Shown here: positions 61,063 to 64,000 of the stretch, piece by piece
How the letters are laid out: each line of letters starts with the position of its first letter
How positions within the stretch are numbered: position 1 is the stretch's first letter
Assembly (NCBI GenBank): GCA_016794365.1
Contig: JAEUKB010000023.1
Span: 34,098 to 98,097 of the forward strand
Reading direction: 5' to 3'
DNA length: 64,000 nucleotides
Source: Myxococcales bacterium
GTDB lineage: Bacteria; Myxococcota_A; Polyangia; Palsa-1104; JAEUJZ01
The notes under the pieces: model-generated
The model's input: the letters and a program-made list of their open reading frames with translations, nothing else
The model's database searches: none
Told to the model about the DNA's origin: nothing
Program-made: the position numbers and the translations under genes

Positions 61063-62412
61063 ATGACGAAAAACACGATCGCTACGCGCCGCTTGCGCAT
61101 TCCTTTGGCCGCAGCCAAGTGGACCCTGGGACTGCTGCTGTGCGGCTGTTCCCAGGGGGGTTCCTCCACACCGCCGCCTGCCATGATAGAGCCGCCAAAG
61201 CAGGATCTCACCGTCGCAGATGCCAAGGTGCAGGATGCGGCCCCCATCGATGCCAGCATGGGCTGTGCTCCATCACTTCCGGCTGGATTCCCTGACACGT
61301 TTTCGCTGTACACCCACAATCCGATCGTGGTTCCCACTTCGGCAGCAGCGGTCCAAGGTGCGGACAACGTCTACGCGCCCGATGTACACGACTTCGCAGG
61401 CGTCCGCATCATGTGGTACGGAGGCCAAGGCAGCGACGGACACGATCGCATCTTCCTAGCCTGGTCCCAAGACGGAATGCAGTGGCGCAAGTGGCCAACC
61501 GACAGCGCGCCGCAGGCCGTCCTTGATGCAGGTACGTCCAACCACGTAAACGATCCCAGCGTTGTGCAGAGCGGAGCAACCTGGCGGATGTACTACACCG
61601 ACGCGGCCACCGCAGAAAACGATGAGATCTGGCTGGCAGAGTCCGCAAAGCTCACCGGCTTCACAAAAGTGCAGCAGGTACTTGGCAAAGGAAGCCCCGG
61701 AGCCTGGGATGACGAAAAGGTCGGGCGTCCCTCGGTCCTACTCGAAGGAGGCGTCTACCGGATGTGGTACGACGGAACGTCCAAGGGACAGCGCCATGTC
61801 GGTCTGGCCACCTCCACCGATGGGATTCACTTTACCCGCGCGCCGCAAAACCCACTGCTACGCAACGCGGGCGCGGTAGATGTAAAGCGCATCGGCAGCA
61901 CCTACGTCATGCTGTACGAAGGCAGAGACGGAACCTACTACGCAACCAGTCCCGATGGCATCTGCTGGGTCGATCACGGCAAGCTATTTGGAACAAGCGG
62001 CGCTGCCTATGATCGCTACGGACAAGTGACTCCGTTTCTGGAACTGGAGGGAACCACCGTCCGCGCGATCTGGTTTGGCGGTGCCTCTGTCACATCGTGG
62101 AACAAAAACCGCATTGCCGCTGCATTCCCATCCACCAGCAAGCCCACCGGGGGCGGCTGTACTGCGTGCGTGACATCGGGAATTTCTTGCTCAGCGGCCT
62201 GTATCTCTGCCGGTCTTGGGGGGGCCGGAGTCTGTTCTTATCCTGGTAGTACGTCCGTCGGCATGTGCTGCGGCTGTCAGCCATCCGGCTGCGAGGGCTG
62301 CACGGCCAAGGGTGACTGCCAAGCTGCGTGCGTCGCTGCCAAAAAGGCGGGCGGCTACTGCGCATTCCCAGGCAGCACGTCATCTGCCCGCTGCTGCGCC
62401 TGCATGGAGTAA
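61063..62412 (+). CDS. Lipoprotein with beta-propeller and Cys-rich C-terminal repeats
   Basis: The 449-aa protein has a lipobox (LLLCGCSQGG) and a Pro/Asp/Ala stalk. Residues about 85-355 repeat the pattern (D-x-x-x-x-W-x-M-W-Y-x-G), for example VRIMWYGGQGSDGHDRIFLAWSQDG and YRMWYDGTSKGQRHVGLATSTDG, as in five-bladed propellers of the GH43/GH130-like superfamily. No catalytic acid set can be assigned. The last 80 residues hold two Cys-rich repeats (CTACV...CSAACISAGLG...CSYPGSTSVGMCCGC and CEGCT...CQAACVAAKKAGGYCAFPGSTSSARCCAC), probably disulfide knots for surface binding. Confidence 0.72.
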   Translation: MTKNTIATRRLRIPLAAAKWTLGLLLCGCSQGGSSTPPPAMIEPPKQDLTVADAKVQDAAPIDASMGCAPSLPAGFPDTFSLYTHNPIVVPTSAAAVQGADNVYAPDVHDFAGVRIMWYGGQGSDGHDRIFLAWSQDGMQWRKWPTDSAPQAVLDAGTSNHVNDPSVVQSGATWRMYYTDAATAENDEIWLAESAKLTGFTKVQQVLGKGSPGAWDDEKVGRPSVLLEGGVYRMWYDGTSKGQRHVGLATSTDGIHFTRAPQNPLLRNAGAVDVKRIGSTYVMLYEGRDGTYYATSPDGICWVDHGKLFGTSGAAYDRYGQVTPFLELEGTTVRAIWFGGASVTSWNKNRIAAAFPSTSKPTGGGCTACVTSGISCSAACISAGLGGAGVCSYPGSTSVGMCCGCQPSGCEGCTAKGDCQAACVAAKKAGGYCAFPGSTSSARCCACME

Positions 62413-62626
62413 GCGATCGGAATCCCCGACACCTGCGGTCTACATGCACGCTGCGTGATGGGCGTACAGACACCCAATACAACTTCTTACTTTTTTCTGT
62501 TTCCGTCGGAAAACAGCTCCCAAATTCGGCTCCTGCGCTTGCACGTTCGGACTTCTCCGCTAGCGTTTTTTCGGCCCCACGTTCCACCCTTCTTTTTTTC
62601 GCACGGGGCCGCGAAAGGAATCGTCT

Positions 62627-63331
62627 ATGGGAGTGTTGATCAACAAAAAAGCCGCAGTAACAGACATCGTTGCGGACTGCCGCAGCACGCTGACCGCCGC
62701 CAAGGCTCGCGGTGGTCAGCTAGAGACACTGGCCAAGCAGTACCTTGAAGGACCGCTTGGCATGTTCGAGCTGGTGATGCAGCGCCTGCAAGCTGTCGAA
62801 ACCCAGCTTGCACCGCTCCAGGCATTCAAGGTTGCCAAGGATGAAGAGTCCGATGCCTTGATTGGGCGCATCTCGGATGAAATCTGGAACGACATCGGGC
62901 GTCCGGCCCATGACCCGGCGTTTTCGCTGCTGTTCCCAGATGGCGTCAGCTTCTACGCAGACAGTCCCGATGCCGAGCAGCCCATCCGCATGGAGCTACT
63001 GGCCGAGCTGCTCGAAGCCGGACTGCATCCCAAGCTGGACAGCAAGAAAGCCAAGGCGCAAGGCAAGCAGCTTCGCGATTCGGCCAAGACCCTGCGCGCT
63101 GCGGTGGATCAGACCCAGACCCCGCGCGCACAGCTCTTGATGCTTAGCAAAGCGAAGACGGCGCTGGGTCGCAACCTACAGATGGCGCTTGTGAACCTGA
63201 AGCGACACTTCAAGGCGACCGGCATTCCCGATCCGCAGATTCACAGCATCATTCCGGATCGCACCCGCGCGGCAACCCGACCTGCGCCTGTGCCTTCGCC
63301 CTTTGCGCCGTCCGCGTCACCGCAGCCATGA
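62627..63331 (+). CDS. Helix-rich hypothetical protein, followed by palindrome array B
   Basis: AAAGGAA precedes the ATG. The 234-aa product is mostly helical (TDIVADCRSTLTAAKARGGQLETLAKQYLEG, LLAELLEAGLHPKLDSKKAKAQGKQLRDSAKTLRAAV) with a Pro/Ala/Ser tail ending FAPSASPQP. No signal peptide or known motif is present. It matches the protein encoded at 22871-23569 in length, helicity and tail style, though not clearly in sequence. The palindrome array begins 20 bp after its stop. Confidence 0.6.
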   Translation: MGVLINKKAAVTDIVADCRSTLTAAKARGGQLETLAKQYLEGPLGMFELVMQRLQAVETQLAPLQAFKVAKDEESDALIGRISDEIWNDIGRPAHDPAFSLLFPDGVSFYADSPDAEQPIRMELLAELLEAGLHPKLDSKKAKAQGKQLRDSAKTLRAAVDQTQTPRAQLLMLSKAKTALGRNLQMALVNLKRHFKATGIPDPQIHSIIPDRTRAATRPAPVPSPFAPSASPQP

Positions 63332-63350
63332 TCGAGTCGGCAGATCCGCT

Positions 63351-63614
63351 TCCATTTTCAATGGAACTGCTTGACCAGACGTTGGCGCTGCATCCATCCG
63401 AAATGGATCGCAGTGACAGTGCGCGGTCTGTGATCCATCCCAAGTGGAAGTAACTGCCCAGCGCGGGATGTGACATCCATCCAGCATGGAACGCGATTCC
63501 TAAACAATTGCTGGCTTCCATCTCAACTGGAAGCTCATTCCCAGACGACCGTACCGCTTCCATTCCCACTGGAAGCAGATTCCTACAAACAGATCGCGAT
63601 CCATTCCAAATGGA
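63351..63614. repeat. Array B: seven TCCA-N7-TGGA palindromes, 41/42-bp phased
   Basis: Fifteen-bp inverted repeats start at 63351, 63393, 63434, 63476, 63517, 63559 and 63600, so the steps are 42, 41, 42, 41, 42, 41. All have TCCAT at the left and TGGA at the right; several extend to 6-7-bp arms (GCTTCCA/TGGAAGC). The 26-27-bp spacers differ from each other. The mean step of 41.5 bp equals four turns of B-DNA, so all sites face one side. The non-multiple-of-3 spacing rules out a coding repeat. Confidence 0.88.
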
Positions 63615-63945
63615 TGTCACTTCCCGCAGTCTCGCCGCCGCTTCGCATCCCCCAAGCCTTCCGTCCTGACCCACGCTGCCCACGTCCAGTCCTGGCAGTC
63701 CGCTCGGCGCGTCCGGAACCGCGCATGACCAGCCAGTAGACTCCCTGACAGACCGCTGCCAGGACCGCTCCCGATCGGACCAGCGAGCCCTGCCCTGCGA
63801 CCGCGCCAAGTCCCAGCCCGGACAGCTTCGGACCGGACCCACCCTAGATGCAGCCAGCCACCTCACCATTAGTCACAATTATCCCGAGGGAGGGATGGTT
63901 GAGGTTGCTTGCTGAGAGGAACTTGTGGTGCTGAGGTGTTCCGGC
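63615..63945. other. Gene-free region between array B and transposase start
   Basis: No coding frame is supported. Imperfect TTCC/GGAA bases continue for a short way after the last palindrome. An AT-richer stretch ATTAGTCACAATTATCCC near 63869 may be the outer end of the insertion sequence that follows. Confidence 0.4.
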
Positions 63946-64000
63946 ATGCAGAGCGAGCATGCAGTGGACAAGTGGGCGGAGCAGGAATTTGGCCATGCGG
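63946..64000 (+). CDS. 5' end of IS4/Tn5-type transposase, cut by window edge
   Basis: The ATG at 63946 opens MQSEHAVDKWAEQEFGHA. This matches the usual N-terminal start of Tn5/IS4-family transposases (x-x-WA-x-x-x-FG-x-A-x-LGD-x-RRT-x-R), of which only the first 18 residues are visible. The call therefore rests on a short motif. If correct, an insertion sequence borders array B. Confidence 0.5.
   Translation, partial: MQSEHAVDKWAEQEFGHA

Noticed and set aside
63351..63614. CRISPR array
   Set aside because: The repeated part is only 15 bp with variable loop bases, spacers are 26-27 bp, and no cas gene is present. The conserved feature is palindrome arms and helical phase.

Overview
The window is high-GC bacterial chromosome, roughly 60-65% by eye, with lower-GC inserts. 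The gene content resembles Myxococcota or a related deltaproteobacterial lineage. It includes many secreted lipoproteins, among them Asp-Leu-Pro-rich 'DLxxPDL' stalks. It also has a VWA/thrombospondin-repeat lipoprotein, an alpha-2-macroglobulin, an Mla lipid-transport operon, a multiheme cytochrome, a photoactive-yellow-protein homologue and split acyl-CoA mutase chemistry. No rRNA, tRNA or CRISPR array was recognised. The taxonomic call is an inference from gene content.

Layout. 0-16 kb: the 3' part of a decaheme-type cytochrome, a methylmalonyl-CoA mutase catalytic subunit divergent from an SCPx-type thiolase, several secreted proteins, a quinone-oxidoreductase-like MDR with a LysR regulator, an MBL-fold lipoprotein, a pirin, a porin, and a persulfide-dioxygenase/rhodanese operon behind a near-consensus sigma-54 promoter with an upstream palindrome. 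16.3-21.6 kb: a 5.35-kb integrative element inserted inside a peptidoglycan-binding/lysozyme-like gene. A shared 7-bp CATCAAG at both ends restores a 438-codon reading frame when the element is removed in silico. Its cargo is a VbhA-like antitoxin overlapping a Fic-nucleoside phosphorylase fusion, a frameshifted zinc-finger gene, an overlapping polymorphic-toxin/immunity pair and a tyrosine integrase. 22-25 kb: hypothetical proteins, a tandem array of palindromes at exact 42-bp spacing, and a lipoprotein hydrolase.

25-32 kb: a leftward operon mlaE-mlaF-mlaD-DUF4159-VWA. A 119-bp structured repeat lies at its 3' end; a second copy at 36.6 kb has compensatory changes in its terminal stem. 32-34 kb: a TSP3/VWA lipoprotein. 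34.5-38 kb: a second, AT-richer insert with a serine recombinase, a nucleotidyltransferase with its small partner, a possible RHH regulator behind repeated operator-like sites, and a DUF3825 protein. 38-50 kb: a FIST sensor protein, a TonB-dependent receptor with a lipoprotein, a membrane protein/cytochrome c/SIS operon with 4-base overlaps, a PYP homologue, a rhomboid protease and envelope proteins.

50-64 kb: an MscS channel, an unusual membrane-anchored protein with four tandem DsbA-like domains, a 2047-aa alpha-2-macroglobulin lipoprotein with a thioester motif, a STAS-like protein, a beta-propeller lipoprotein, and a helical hypothetical protein. This last gene is followed by a second array: seven TCCA-N7-TGGA palindromes alternately 42 and 41 bp apart, or four DNA helical turns. 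The 5' end of a Tn5/IS4-type transposase gene closes the window.

The strongest candidates for an undescribed system are (1) the Fic-phosphorylase/antitoxin module on the excisable island and (2) the two helically phased palindrome arrays, each near a helix-rich protein with a Pro/Ser-rich tail.
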